60,573 bases of DNA from CAZHVS01 sp964536015 (GTDB taxonomy: Bacteria; Bacteroidota; Ignavibacteria; Ignavibacteriales; Ignavibacteriaceae), in contig CAZHVS010000016.1 of assembly GCA_964536015.1 (NCBI GenBank), positions 1-60,573 of the forward strand, in the 5' to 3' direction. The translations under genes and the position numbers were made by a program. The notes below the pieces were generated by a model that was given only the letters and a program-made list of their open reading frames with translations, was not told where the DNA came from and searched no databases. The number at the start of each line of letters is the position of its first letter. The first letter of the stretch is position 1. This document shows positions 27,227 through 36,726 of this stretch, in pieces.

Positions 27227-28705
27227 ATGAAGAAAGTTGCAATTATTGGATCTGGTTTAGGGGGATTATCTACGGCGATCAGGCTTGCGACAGATGGATT
27301 TGATGTTTATATTTTTGAAAAAAATTCTACTATCGGAGGAAAAGCAAACGAGATAAGAACTGGTGGTTTCAGATTCGATGCAGGACCTTCAATTCTAACA
27401 ATGCCCTTTATTTTAGAAGACCTGTTTAATTATGCGAATGAAAAAATTGCAAGTTATCTTACTTTGGAGAGAATGCATATTACCTGTAAATATTTCTTTA
27501 GTGATGGAACAATTATAAATGCTTTTTCTAATCCCAATAAATTTGCCGAAGAGATAGAAAAAAAAACTTCCGATTCTTTTGAGAGTGTCAATAATTTTCT
27601 TGCTTACAGCAAAAAGATATATGAACTTACTTCGGATTTGTTTTTATTCAATTCAATAAAAGATCCAAAATCAATATTTACTTTTAAGTCCTTAAAAACA
27701 CTATTGCATTTATCTAAAATAGATCCCTTTAGAACAATGCATGAATCTGTTTCAAGATTTTTTAAAGATAAAAGAACAATTCAACTATTTGATAGATTTG
27801 CTACCTACAATGGTTCAAATCCTTACTTGGCTCCAGCCACATTAAATATAATTTCCCATGTTGAGTTAAATCTTGGAGTATCTTTACCTCAAAATGGTAT
27901 ACGTGCGATTCCGCTTGCTTTAGAATCACTTGCAAAACAAAAAGGAGTAAATATAATTCTCAATTCAGAAGTTGAAAAGATAATTATAAAAGAAAACCAA
28001 ACTCATGGGATAATGGTGAACGGAATTAATTTACCTTTTGATATTGTTGTTGTTAATTCTGATATAAACTTTGCTTATTCTAAACTATTAAAAGAAATAA
28101 ATGAAAAGAGTAAAAACTCACTACTTAAACTGGAGCCTTCATCATCTGCAGTAGTTTTTTATTGGGGTATAAGAGGAATTCATTCAAGTTTAGAAACACA
28201 TAATATTCTCTTCTCACAAGATTATAAAAAAGAATTTGATGAATTATTTAATCTCAATAAATGTGCTTCTGATCCAACTGTTTATATCTATATCTCTTCA
28301 AAATATAATCGGAATGATGCTTTAAATGAATGCGAGAATTGGTTTGTAATGGTAAATGCTCCGTATAATAATGGACAAAACTGGGATGAAGAAATTAAGA
28401 AAACAAAGAGCGCTGTTATTCAAAAAGTGAATTCAATATTAAATATTGATCTAGCGGATAAAATCATTTCAGAGAATATTTTATCTCCTCCTGACATTGA
28501 GAGAACCACTAATAGTCAATTTGGAAGCATATATGGAATTTCATCAAATAGCAGAAAGGCTGCTTTTTTAAGACATGATAATAAATCAACCAAGTATAAA
28601 AATCTTTATTTTTGCGGAGGAAGTGTTCACCCCGGTGGTGGAATTCCTTTAGTGCTTTTATCTGGTAAAATTGTATCAGATTTAATTAAAAGAGATTCAT
28701 GCTAA
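27227..28705 (+). CDS. crtD: CrtD-like carotenoid 3,4-desaturase (CrtI family)
   Basis: A 492-residue FAD-dependent desaturase, the second CrtI-family member of the operon. The N-terminus has AIIGSGLGGLSTAIRL and GGKANE; the C-terminus has CGGSVHPGGGIPLVLLSGK. The middle segment RFATYNGSNPYLAPATLNII resembles the CrtD (1-hydroxycarotenoid 3,4-desaturase) branch and its Bacteroidota relatives. Expected role: introduction of the 3',4' double bond next to the hydroxylated acyclic end made by CruF. Separation from true phytoene desaturases would need a tree, so the subfamily call is moderate. One base separates its stop from the next start. Confidence 0.75.
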   Translation: MKKVAIIGSGLGGLSTAIRLATDGFDVYIFEKNSTIGGKANEIRTGGFRFDAGPSILTMPFILEDLFNYANEKIASYLTLERMHITCKYFFSDGTIINAFSNPNKFAEEIEKKTSDSFESVNNFLAYSKKIYELTSDLFLFNSIKDPKSIFTFKSLKTLLHLSKIDPFRTMHESVSRFFKDKRTIQLFDRFATYNGSNPYLAPATLNIISHVELNLGVSLPQNGIRAIPLALESLAKQKGVNIILNSEVEKIIIKENQTHGIMVNGINLPFDIVVVNSDINFAYSKLLKEINEKSKNSLLKLEPSSSAVVFYWGIRGIHSSLETHNILFSQDYKKEFDELFNLNKCASDPTVYIYISSKYNRNDALNECENWFVMVNAPYNNGQNWDEEIKKTKSAVIQKVNSILNIDLADKIISENILSPPDIERTTNSQFGSIYGISSNSRKAAFLRHDNKSTKYKNLYFCGGSVHPGGGIPLVLLSGKIVSDLIKRDSC

Positions 28706-28706
28706 T

Positions 28707-29366
28707 ATGATAAAAGCAGATCACAAAAAATGGGCTCAGTATGTTTTTAATATTTATTTAAAAAGACTTTTGCATAAAAGCTTTAGTAACTTTTACTTAA
28801 TTAATTCTCCTCCTTCAGTTCAAGATAATGTGGGATTAATAATTACACCAAATCATTTTTCCTGGTGGGATGGATTTTTAATTGAAACTATAAGACAACA
28901 ATTTTTTAAAACACGTAAATTATTTATTCTCATGCTGGAAGAACAATTAAAGAAATACTGGTTTTTTCAAAAACTTGGAGCTTATGCAGTTAATCTTAAA
29001 AATCCAAAGAGCATAATTGAAACAATTTCTTATACAAAAAAAATTATTTCCTCCGAATCAATTGTGGTGATTTTTCCTCAGGGAGAGATTCAACCTTTTA
29101 ATTATGAAATTAAATTTAAAAAAGGATTAGTTAAATTCGTAAGTGATTTGCAACTTAAATCATATGTTTTACCAGTTGCATTTAATTTTCAATTCGCTGA
29201 AGAAAAAAAGCCCGATATTTATTGTCGTTTTGGAAAACCAATAGACGCACGAGTGATTCAATCTGACTTTCATTTGTATGAAAAAGAATTTGCTGATAAT
29301 CTTAGTCATCTTAAAGATGAAATGCGGAATAAAAAGAATTCTATAAATATTTTCAATAAAAATTAA
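28707..29366 (+). CDS. PlsC-family acyltransferase, CruD-like
   Basis: A 219-residue acyltransferase of the glycerol-phosphate/lysophosphatidate family. The catalytic HX4D is His50-Asp55 (NHFSWWD) and the substrate-binding FPQGE lies at 123-127. Its place between a desaturase and a CruC-like glycosyltransferase suggests it esterifies the sugar of a carotenoid glycoside, as CruD does in Chlorobium and CrtO in Staphylococcus. A phospholipid acyltransferase is the alternative. It ends at the base where the next gene's atg begins (taatg). Confidence 0.75.
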   Translation: MIKADHKKWAQYVFNIYLKRLLHKSFSNFYLINSPPSVQDNVGLIITPNHFSWWDGFLIETIRQQFFKTRKLFILMLEEQLKKYWFFQKLGAYAVNLKNPKSIIETISYTKKIISSESIVVIFPQGEIQPFNYEIKFKKGLVKFVSDLQLKSYVLPVAFNFQFAEEKKPDIYCRFGKPIDARVIQSDFHLYEKEFADNLSHLKDEMRNKKNSINIFNKN

Positions 29367-30463
29367 TGGAATTCTTGTTTTACATATTAATGGTTCTAAC
29401 TTCTCTTTCTCTTCTAATAGTGGTTTATAATTTATTTACTGCCCCAAGTTTGAAATTACCCAAAAAAGAAATTCCCTTTTCACTACATGTATCAATTTTA
29501 ATTCCTGCACGGAACGAAGAAGATAATATTTCAGATTGCCTTGATAGTTGTTTGAATCAAAACTACAAAAATTTCGAAATTCTTACTCTTGATGACAGTT
29601 CAAGTGACGGAACAAATAAAATTTTAAGAGATTATCAAAAAAATTTTCCAAAAGTAAAACTGATTGAAGGTGCCTCACTTCCTCCCGGATGGACGGGAAA
29701 AAATTGGGCTTGTCATCAACTTGCAGAAAAAGCGAATGGAGAATATTTTTTATTTATTGATGCTGATGTCAGACTTAAACCCGATGCTCTAAAATCTGCT
29801 TTAAACTTGATAAATAGTTCTGAAGTTAAAATGCTTTCAATTTTCCCTACACAGGTTACTAAGCATCTAGGAGAGAAAATTATTATCCCATTAATGAACT
29901 GGTTATTGCTTTCATTTTTACCTCTTCGTAAAGTATATTCTTCGTCAAACAAATCATTCGTAGCTGCAAATGGACAATTTATTTTAGTCAATCGAAAAAC
30001 TTATTTCGAAATTGGAGGTCATAAAAAATTCAGAAGTAAAGTAGTAGAAGATATGGAAATTGCACGCGAGTTGAAAGCAAAGGGAAATACTATTATTACT
30101 GCACTTGGTAGGGATTTAGTTTTTTGTAAAATGTACGATAATTTTAATCTGGCATTAATTGGTTTTGCTAAAAATTTTTTCTCCGGATTTAATATTTCAG
30201 CATTTTTATTTTTGGCTCTAATAATGTTGTTACTTGTAGTTTTTCTTGCTCCGTTTATTTTATTCTTCTTTAATCTAACCTTTATGGTAATTATTATTTT
30301 AATTTTGTTGTCAAGAATAATAATTTCAATTTTGTCAAGGCAAAGTATTTTAGAAAACTTATTACTTCATCCATTTCAAATGTTGATCTTGTTTTATGCT
30401 GGAATTATTTCTGTTTTGAATACAAAAAGAAGGAAAAATATGTGGAAAGGAAGAACAGTATGA
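29366..30463 (+). CDS. Family 2 glycosyltransferase, CruC-like (carotenoid glycosyltransferase)
   Basis: A 365-residue membrane glycosyltransferase. One N-terminal membrane segment (about 3-22) precedes a GT-A catalytic domain with SILIPARNEE, DDSSSDG at 76-82, PPGWTGKNW at 106-114 and the metal-binding DAD at 132-134, then VEDMEIA. Two or three C-terminal membrane segments follow. The PPGWTGKxW motif is shared with CruC, CrtQ and HpnB-type enzymes acting on lipophilic acceptors. In this operon the acceptor is most likely the 1'-hydroxyl of a carotenoid. It overlaps the next gene by 4 bases (atga). Confidence 0.8.
   Translation: MEFLFYILMVLTSLSLLIVVYNLFTAPSLKLPKKEIPFSLHVSILIPARNEEDNISDCLDSCLNQNYKNFEILTLDDSSSDGTNKILRDYQKNFPKVKLIEGASLPPGWTGKNWACHQLAEKANGEYFLFIDADVRLKPDALKSALNLINSSEVKMLSIFPTQVTKHLGEKIIIPLMNWLLLSFLPLRKVYSSSNKSFVAANGQFILVNRKTYFEIGGHKKFRSKVVEDMEIARELKAKGNTIITALGRDLVFCKMYDNFNLALIGFAKNFFSGFNISAFLFLALIMLLLVVFLAPFILFFFNLTFMVIIILILLSRIIISILSRQSILENLLLHPFQMLILFYAGIISVLNTKRRKNMWKGRTV
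30446..30451 (+). promoter_or_regulatory. Ribosome binding site that fixes the cruF start
   Basis: aaagga lies 8 bases before the atg at 30460. The open frame reaches back to a gtg at 30442, but that codon lies upstream of this site and lacks one of its own. Confidence 0.65.
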
Positions 30464-31086
30464 AAAAATATTTTCACATAATTTTTCTTATAGTGATTTT
30501 TACTGTTGGTATTATAGGTCATTTAATAACTGCCTTTCGACCATTAATGATAACTTTAACTCCTTTAACTTTAAGTATCACTGCTATCTGGACATTTTAT
30601 TTCTCTTACAGAAAAAACAATAATCATTTCATTATTTGGTGCACATTAACTTTTTTGTTTACATTTGTTATAGAAGTTATTGGTGTTAAAACAGGATTAA
30701 TATTTGGAAATTATAGTTATGGCAACTCTTTAGGATTAAAACTTTTTGACGTCCCATTGTTAATAGGCATTAATTGGTTGTTTGTAATACTTGGTACAAT
30801 TCAGTTAGCTCAAAGAATTTCTGAAAGCAAAATAATTATTGCCTTGCTGACAGGTGCATTTGCATCTGTTTTTGATTATTTCCTAGAACCAGTTGCAATT
30901 AAACTTGATTATTGGAATTGGAAGAATGAACTGATACCGATTCAAAATTACATTATGTGGTTTATGATTGGTTTTATTTTATCTTATTTTTATCAGATTT
31001 TAAAAATTAAAACAAATAGAAATACTGCTGAGTTTTACTTTATTATTCAATTGATTTTTTTTCTTCTATTAAGAATTTTTCTTTAG
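30460..31086 (+). CDS. cruF: Carotenoid 1',2'-hydratase, CruF family
   Basis: A 208-residue integral membrane protein (about six segments) of the DUF422 carotenoid biosynthesis family. The characteristic EVIGVKTGLIFGNYSYG lies at about 67-83, followed by FDVPLLIGINWLF and, later, DYFLEPVA. CruF adds water to the acyclic end of gamma-carotene to give a tertiary 1'-hydroxyl, the site later glycosylated. I use the atg at 30460, which overlaps the upstream stop as atga. Four bases separate its stop codon from the crtW start codon. Confidence 0.88.
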   Translation: MKKYFHIIFLIVIFTVGIIGHLITAFRPLMITLTPLTLSITAIWTFYFSYRKNNNHFIIWCTLTFLFTFVIEVIGVKTGLIFGNYSYGNSLGLKLFDVPLLIGINWLFVILGTIQLAQRISESKIIIALLTGAFASVFDYFLEPVAIKLDYWNWKNELIPIQNYIMWFMIGFILSYFYQILKIKTNRNTAEFYFIIQLIFFLLLRIFL

Positions 31087-31089
31087 TAC

Positions 31090-31779
31090 ATGGGCACTTT
31101 AATTTCGACATTATTAATTCTGCTATGGGGGTTGCATTTATTTTACTCTTTACATTTTGTAAAAGTTGATTTTACTCATCCCAATTTTTTGATTCATACT
31201 TTAATTCAAGGTTATTTATATACTGGATTATTTATAACAGGTCATGATGCGATCCATGGAAATATTCATAAAAGCAAATTAATAAATAAAATATTTGGAT
31301 ATATATCAGCTTTCCTTTTTGCTGGCTTGTCCTATAAAAAATTAGCTAAAAATCATTTTGCTCATCATAAAAGTTCTGGAGAGATAGATGATCCTGATTA
31401 TTGTATAATATCTCAAAACTTTTTTATTTGGTGGAGCGCGTTTCTATTTAGATATGTAACTTTTTTTCAACTCGTTATTATGGCAATTTTATTTAATGTT
31501 CTGAAAATATGGTTTGAAGAAATTTCCATTTTTGTTTTTTGGGTAATACCAGCTTTTATAGGAACTTTTCAGTTATTTTATTTTGGAACGTATCAACCTC
31601 ACAAATTACCTCATACAAATGAAATGACACCTCATAATGCAAGGACCCAAAAAGGAAATCATTTATGGGCAATGTTAAGCTGCTATTTTTTTGGATATCA
31701 CTGGGAACATCATGAATATCCCAAAACACCCTGGTGGCAATTGTATAAAATAAAAAAGAGCAGATATACTGCTCCTTGA
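31090..31779 (+). CDS. crtW: CrtW-type beta-carotene ketolase
   Basis: A 229-residue membrane di-iron oxygenase of the fatty-acid-desaturase superfamily. All histidine clusters are present: GHDAIHG (His52, His56), NHFAHH (His89, His92, His93) and FGYHWEHHEYP (His204, His207, His208). IDDPDYC and FGTYQPHKLPH are further family marks. It oxidises C-4 of a beta-ionone ring to a ketone. With the hydratase and desaturase upstream the likely substrate is a monocyclic gamma-carotene derivative. It is the last gene of the operon and converges on the next gene with 20 bases between. Confidence 0.92.
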   Translation: MGTLISTLLILLWGLHLFYSLHFVKVDFTHPNFLIHTLIQGYLYTGLFITGHDAIHGNIHKSKLINKIFGYISAFLFAGLSYKKLAKNHFAHHKSSGEIDDPDYCIISQNFFIWWSAFLFRYVTFFQLVIMAILFNVLKIWFEEISIFVFWVIPAFIGTFQLFYFGTYQPHKLPHTNEMTPHNARTQKGNHLWAMLSCYFFGYHWEHHEYPKTPWWQLYKIKKSRYTAP

Positions 31780-31799
31780 AAAACTTATCTACATAACTC

Positions 31800-32567
31800 T
31801 TAGAAAATACTCTTTATAAATTCCATCTTTATTGCTCTATCAGCTGCACCGGGAGCCCATTTTTTATTATTCAATAAGTCTCTTAAATCCAACCCAAGAG
31901 TTAATCCTTCACCAACTGACCATCGAACACCGAGATTCAGGTAACCATTTCCTTTGCCAAATTTTTTTGCAGCATTATCATTAAAAGCAAAATTATATTC
32001 CATATTGAAAGATACTTTCTTTCCAATAGTTTTTTCAAAACCTACCATCATATTAAGGAAGTTATCTCCATCTTTGCTTTCAAGTGAATAATTTACACAA
32101 CCATGTAAACTTAAATATCCAAAGAATTCAAAATTTTTAGAAGCACTTGCAAAAAAACCAGGAGATTTAATTTCAAATCTATTAGATGAATCAAAATAAA
32201 CACCTTTTCCCTGTGAATCGAAACCGATAGATAATGCGGGCATATTTAATGCTTCATCCATCAGTCTGAAACGAAGATTTACTCCGGGAAGTTTGTACCA
32301 TCTAGGAGAACCAGAACCAATAAGATTTTCACCACCATAAGAAATCCCGAAACTGACACCATCGAATGCACCAACTTCTAATCTAGAAATAAGCACACCA
32401 TTTGGTAATATATCACTGCTTACATTAACGTATCCTTTTTCAAGAATTCCTGACGAAGGCATATCAATAAGATAGCGATACTCAAATTTAGCATCTTCTC
32501 CAGCAGTACCCTGGGCAAATAAATTGCAAGCCACTAAAAATATAACAGCAATCAATACTTTTTTCAT
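31800..32567 (-). CDS. Probable outer-membrane beta-barrel protein
   Basis: A 255-residue exported protein with a signal peptide (about 1-18, ending LFAQ). The mature part alternates short amphipathic strands such as VSFGISYGG, ALSIGFDS, GYLSLHGCVNYSLES, VSFNMEYNFAFND and GYLNLGVRWSVG, ending in Phe. This fits an 8-12 stranded beta-barrel. The GAFDGVSFGISYGGENLIGSG stretch recalls YjbH-like barrel proteins, but I cannot assign a family firmly. It is separated from the next minus-strand gene by about 100 bases. Confidence 0.7.
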   Translation of the reverse strand: MKKVLIAVIFLVACNLFAQGTAGEDAKFEYRYLIDMPSSGILEKGYVNVSSDILPNGVLISRLEVGAFDGVSFGISYGGENLIGSGSPRWYKLPGVNLRFRLMDEALNMPALSIGFDSQGKGVYFDSSNRFEIKSPGFFASASKNFEFFGYLSLHGCVNYSLESKDGDNFLNMMVGFEKTIGKKVSFNMEYNFAFNDNAAKKFGKGNGYLNLGVRWSVGEGLTLGLDLRDLLNNKKWAPGAADRAIKMEFIKSIF

Positions 32568-32665
32568 TTTTCCTCTGATATATAATTAGGAAATAGAATT
32601 AGAAATATTTCCATAAGAAATATAAATAAAAACTAATACTCATTCATTACCAGTCATAAAAATAT

Positions 32666-33052
32666 TTACACAAAATTTGGAAGTATATTTATTTCAACAA
32701 TAGATGGGAACAACGAATATTTTGATTTAAATTTAATAACAACTTTCCCTGTCTGATTTTTTGCTTTTAAAATTATTTCTCCCGAATTCTCATCCAATTT
32801 TATTATATCAATTAATTCTTTCCCTTCAGTAATATAAAATTTTACATTTGATTTTCTGAAAGGAACTTTGAAACCAAGTCCATTAACAGGAAAGACATTA
32901 ATCTTCACAACAGACTGGTTATCCGCAAAAATTTCTTTTGTTGAGACATCATAATTTACTTCATAAATATTGAAGATATAATTATAAAAAAGAAATCCAA
33001 TTACAATTAAGATGATAATCATTACAAAAATAATTTCTTTTTTCTCCATCAA
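32666..33052 (-). CDS. Membrane-anchored Ig-like (invasin-type) domain protein
   Basis: A 128-residue protein. A single N-terminal membrane anchor (about residues 7-27) is followed by about 100 residues of beta sequence with the pattern of a bacterial Ig-like domain (IFADNQSVVKINVFPVNGLGF, then ENSGEIILKAKNQTGKVVIKF). It starts 5 bases after the ATP-grasp gene stop on the same strand, so the two are probably co-transcribed. The function is unknown. Confidence 0.7.
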   Translation of the reverse strand: MMEKKEIIFVMIIILIVIGFLFYNYIFNIYEVNYDVSTKEIFADNQSVVKINVFPVNGLGFKVPFRKSNVKFYITEGKELIDIIKLDENSGEIILKAKNQTGKVVIKFKSKYSLFPSIVEINILPNFV

Positions 33053-33057
33053 TAAAA

Positions 33058-33969
33058 TTATTTTTTCTTTTTCAATTCTAAGACTTTATTTTTTAATTCA
33101 TTTGCGATAGCTCTGACTATTTCATCAGGAACTCCATCGTAATGAAGAGATTTCAATCTCATATCGCATTGGTCATTTACATAATCGATTGCAACAAAAT
33201 CTCCATTTTCATTCAATACAATCTCTGTAGAGAAAAAATCAAGTTTTGTCAATTCACCAATTTTTTGTGAAATATCTATTAATGGCTCTAGGTTAAACTT
33301 AATTTTTTCATATTCACTCATAATACAATAATTATGAGTCTGGTCATCCCACCATACAGGAATTACTTTCCCAAAAGCAAAAAAACATCTGAACCAGGCT
33401 CTTTTATTATCCAATATAGCGGGATAAATTTTTTGTTGAAGAATGTATTTATCTTCCCTGTTGTTTCCTCTTTCTTTTAGAACCTCATGTAATGATTCGG
33501 CACCGGTTACAACTCCGACTCCACCACCAGTCGTATTGCATGGCTTAATTATAAAAGGTCTTCCAAGAATTGCAAGATCATCAACTGAAATAAGAATTTT
33601 TTCTCTTTCGGATAAAGGGGGTATAATAATTGAATAAGGCACATTAATACCAGCAGTTATAAATTCAAGGTGCATCGAAGCTTTATCAATGGCGTGTTCT
33701 ACTTTTTGATATTCATTAAAAATGTGAACTTTCTTCTTCTTTAACAAAATACCAAGTTCAAGAAATTCTTCTTCTACATCCGAGGCTCTGTCCAGTAAAA
33801 AATTAAAATACAAATTTTTAGAAACAACTCTTTCTTTAACCTCATTAAGGTTATGATAAGAAATAACAAATGTTTTAAGTCCATTTCTTTGAAATTCGTC
33901 TTCAATTATATGCAGAAAATCAACATCATATTCCCACACATAAGCTATTGCAAGGTCAAATTTTTCCAT
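33058..33969 (-). CDS. ATP-grasp ligase-like protein, substrate unknown
   Basis: A 303-residue cytoplasmic protein. The N-terminal Rossmann-like part (about 1-95) is followed by an ATP-grasp domain. Lys in PFIIKPCNTTGGGVGV binds phosphate in the family, and YILQQKIYP gives the adenine-pocket strand. Residues in FFSTEIVLN and FVAIDYVNDQCDM supply the late acidic and Asn metal ligands. Such enzymes activate a carboxylate by acyl-phosphate formation and join it to an amine. Nothing in the neighbourhood (a one-domain anchored protein, a barrel protein) reveals the substrate. Confidence 0.8.
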   Translation of the reverse strand: MEKFDLAIAYVWEYDVDFLHIIEDEFQRNGLKTFVISYHNLNEVKERVVSKNLYFNFLLDRASDVEEEFLELGILLKKKKVHIFNEYQKVEHAIDKASMHLEFITAGINVPYSIIIPPLSEREKILISVDDLAILGRPFIIKPCNTTGGGVGVVTGAESLHEVLKERGNNREDKYILQQKIYPAILDNKRAWFRCFFAFGKVIPVWWDDQTHNYCIMSEYEKIKFNLEPLIDISQKIGELTKLDFFSTEIVLNENGDFVAIDYVNDQCDMRLKSLHYDGVPDEIVRAIANELKNKVLELKKKK

Positions 33970-34120
33970 AAAATATAGTATCTTTACACAAGAAAATTAT
34001 TGTCTTATACATACAAATATAAAGCATTAATTCACTTGTCCGAAGCTAAAAATGAGATTTTTATTTCACTTTTTTTTAACGGACAGTAAAAATATTTTTA
34101 AATAAAAATATACATAACAC

Positions 34121-35935
34121 ATGAAAATTTATATAGCAGGATTTTTTTTAATACTAACAATATTGTACGGTTGTTCTCCAACGGCCTTTGATAAAAAACA
34201 AGATTCCAATCTCAATAAAGGTGAAGAATCCTCACGCGAAGTTGATAAACGTAAAGCAATGGACGCTTTTATAAACGGTACTAATGCCGAATCCAGAGGC
34301 GATTATGCTTCGGCTATACTTGAATATAGTGAAGCGCTTCAATTCGACCCTCAACCAGGAATTTATTACTCTCTTGCTAAAAATTATTATTTCTTAAATA
34401 AACTTTCTCTTGCTCTTCAGAATATTAATAAAGCAGTTGAACTTGATGAAAAAAATATTGATTATCTTGAATTACAACAGGATATACTAATTACTGCCAA
34501 GCAATATGATAATGCTATTCAAACATTGAATAAAATAATATCATTTGATTCCACAAGAGTTTTCGCATACTATCAGCTTGCACGTCTTTATGAAAATAAT
34601 AAACCACTAAAAGCAATTGAAGTATATAATCGAATCCTTAAAGAAATTGGAAGTGAATGGAATGTTCTAATTCGTATTGCAGAGTTATACGAAAGACTTG
34701 GAATGCTTGATAAAGCTGCTTTGTCAATTGAAGAAATGCTAAAAATTGATCCTTCAAATAGTTCTTTACAAAAATTTTTAATTGAATTTTACATAAGAAA
34801 CAAGGAATACGATAAAGCTCTAAGCAATGTAAATGAATTACTTCAGTTTTATCCCGATGACCTGGAAGCCAGGGAAAAGAAAGCGACTATACTGGCGGAA
34901 ATGGGTTTATGGGAGAAAGCTTCGAACGAATATCAGTATTTGCTGAAACAACAAAACATATCTCTCGATTTCAAAATAAAAATTGGAGCTTCGTATTTTC
35001 TGATGGCTCTTAAAGACTCCACTCTTCTTCCTATTGCAAAAAATATTTTCACAACTCTTGATAAAGATACTGTTGACTGGCAGATAAAAATATATCTTGG
35101 TGCTATAGCAATAAAAGAGAAGAAAGATTCTACAGCTATAGAAATTTTTAATAAAGTAATTGAACTTGCACCTTGGAATTCAGAAGCGTGGACAAGATTG
35201 GGTGGGTTGCTTTTTGATAACAGAAAATATAGTGAAGTAATAAAAATTTTATCAAAAGCGATTGACAATTTCCCAGACGATTTTGTAATGAATCTTATTC
35301 TTGGATTGGCATATTCTCAAACGGATAATGATGTTAAGGCAAAAATATTTCTTTCCAAAGCTGTTGAATTAAATCCACTTGATATAACTGCATTATCTGC
35401 TTTGGGATATACTTTAAGTCAACTTAAAGAATCAGATGAAGCTATTATTTATCTGAAAAAAGCATTACAAATTGATCCAGAAAATGTTGATTTGATGGGC
35501 ACGCTGGGATTAATTTATGATGGCAAGGAATCATGGAAAGAGTGTGACAGCATCTATTCATTAGCGTTAAGCATCGATTCAACAAACGCACTAATTAACA
35601 ATAACTTTGCATATTCATTATCTAAAAGAGGAGAGCAACTTGAGCTAGCTTTAAAAATGGTTACTTTCGCTCTGGAAAAAGATCCTTACAATTCATCATA
35701 TCTTGATACAAAAGGGTGGGTTTATTTTAAATTAGGTGAATATGATAAAGCAAAAGAATTTATACAAAAATCAATCGATGTGGGGGGGGAAAAAGCTATA
35801 ATACTTGATCATCTGGGCGATGTATTGTTTATGATGGGGAAAAAAGATGAGGCTATAAAAACTTGGAAAAAAGCTTTTGAGCTTGACCAAACGAATGTTA
35901 CAATAAAAAACAAAATTGAAAAGGGTGAACTTTGA
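34121..35935 (+). CDS. TPR-repeat lipoprotein
   Basis: A 604-residue exported lipoprotein. The lipobox is ILYGC with Cys18 as the acylated residue. From about residue 50 to the end there are roughly fifteen tetratricopeptide repeats (for example ALNINKAVELDEKN, EAIIYLKKALQIDPENV, EAIKTWKKAFELDQTN). It is the first gene of a triad, with DUF4292 and EnvC-like proteins, that I recall as conserved in Bacteroidota. It probably scaffolds envelope complexes. Its stop overlaps the ttg start of the next gene (ttga), which couples their translation. Confidence 0.85.
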   Translation: MKIYIAGFFLILTILYGCSPTAFDKKQDSNLNKGEESSREVDKRKAMDAFINGTNAESRGDYASAILEYSEALQFDPQPGIYYSLAKNYYFLNKLSLALQNINKAVELDEKNIDYLELQQDILITAKQYDNAIQTLNKIISFDSTRVFAYYQLARLYENNKPLKAIEVYNRILKEIGSEWNVLIRIAELYERLGMLDKAALSIEEMLKIDPSNSSLQKFLIEFYIRNKEYDKALSNVNELLQFYPDDLEAREKKATILAEMGLWEKASNEYQYLLKQQNISLDFKIKIGASYFLMALKDSTLLPIAKNIFTTLDKDTVDWQIKIYLGAIAIKEKKDSTAIEIFNKVIELAPWNSEAWTRLGGLLFDNRKYSEVIKILSKAIDNFPDDFVMNLILGLAYSQTDNDVKAKIFLSKAVELNPLDITALSALGYTLSQLKESDEAIIYLKKALQIDPENVDLMGTLGLIYDGKESWKECDSIYSLALSIDSTNALINNNFAYSLSKRGEQLELALKMVTFALEKDPYNSSYLDTKGWVYFKLGEYDKAKEFIQKSIDVGGEKAIILDHLGDVLFMMGKKDEAIKTWKKAFELDQTNVTIKNKIEKGEL

Positions 35936-36726
35936 AAAAATTATTTGAAATTTTCTCCATAATCACAATCGGAATTACATTTTTGTTTAATGGTTGTTCC
36001 TCAACGACCGTTACTCAACAAAATGAAGTTGAGATTTTACCCGCAGACAGGTTAGTAAAAAAGCTTGAGGCAAACAGAAGAAAAATCCGGACATTTGAAG
36101 GAACAGGAACAATTTCTATAAACTCACCTCAATTTAACAATAGTGCTAATTTCCAGGTAATTTTACAGAAACCTGATTCTGTTTATCTGGTTGTATTTGG
36201 CCCTTTTGGAATTGAACTTGCTAATATTCTGATTGCAAAAAAAGAATTCATTTTTTATGACGCACTTAGTAACACAGCATATAGAGGAGAAGCTAATGCA
36301 TCTGTGTTAAAAGAAATATTTAAAATTGATATTGCTTTAAATGACCTTGTAGATGCCTTTGTCGGCTCAGTAAATCTTACTAATAAACTTTATAGAAATC
36401 CAACTTCTTACAAAGTAGAGTACGACAAATATATTTTAACATACAAAGATTCTCTTACACAAAACATTTCCAGTTTTACCGTTAATGTTAGAGATTTAGG
36501 AATCCGCAGCTATACAGAAACGAACTCTAAAAACAACATTGTAATTAGTGGTGAATATTCAGAGTTTTCTGATGTAGAAAATGTTTCTACACCATATCGG
36601 ATTGAAATAAAAAATCCAACTCAAAAGCAATCAATCTTAATAGAATACAAGAAGATTATTGCTAATTCTAAAAATACGTACATAGATTTTCAGCTGCCCG
36701 GTGATGCAACTGTAATTCAATGGTAA
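35932..36726 (+). CDS. DUF4292-type (LolA/LolB-like) lipoprotein
   Basis: A 264-residue lipoprotein with its lipobox at FNGC (Cys22). The mature part resembles the DUF4292 family, which has a LolA/LolB-like open barrel: RKIRTFEGTGTISI, VILQKPDSVYLVVFGPFGIELANILI and EFIFYDALSNTAYRG. The family is suspected to bind lipids or lipoproteins in the periplasm. The start is a ttg overlapping the previous stop. It overlaps the next gene by 7 bases. Confidence 0.8.
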   Translation: MKKLFEIFSIITIGITFLFNGCSSTTVTQQNEVEILPADRLVKKLEANRRKIRTFEGTGTISINSPQFNNSANFQVILQKPDSVYLVVFGPFGIELANILIAKKEFIFYDALSNTAYRGEANASVLKEIFKIDIALNDLVDAFVGSVNLTNKLYRNPTSYKVEYDKYILTYKDSLTQNISSFTVNVRDLGIRSYTETNSKNNIVISGEYSEFSDVENVSTPYRIEIKNPTQKQSILIEYKKIIANSKNTYIDFQLPGDATVIQW

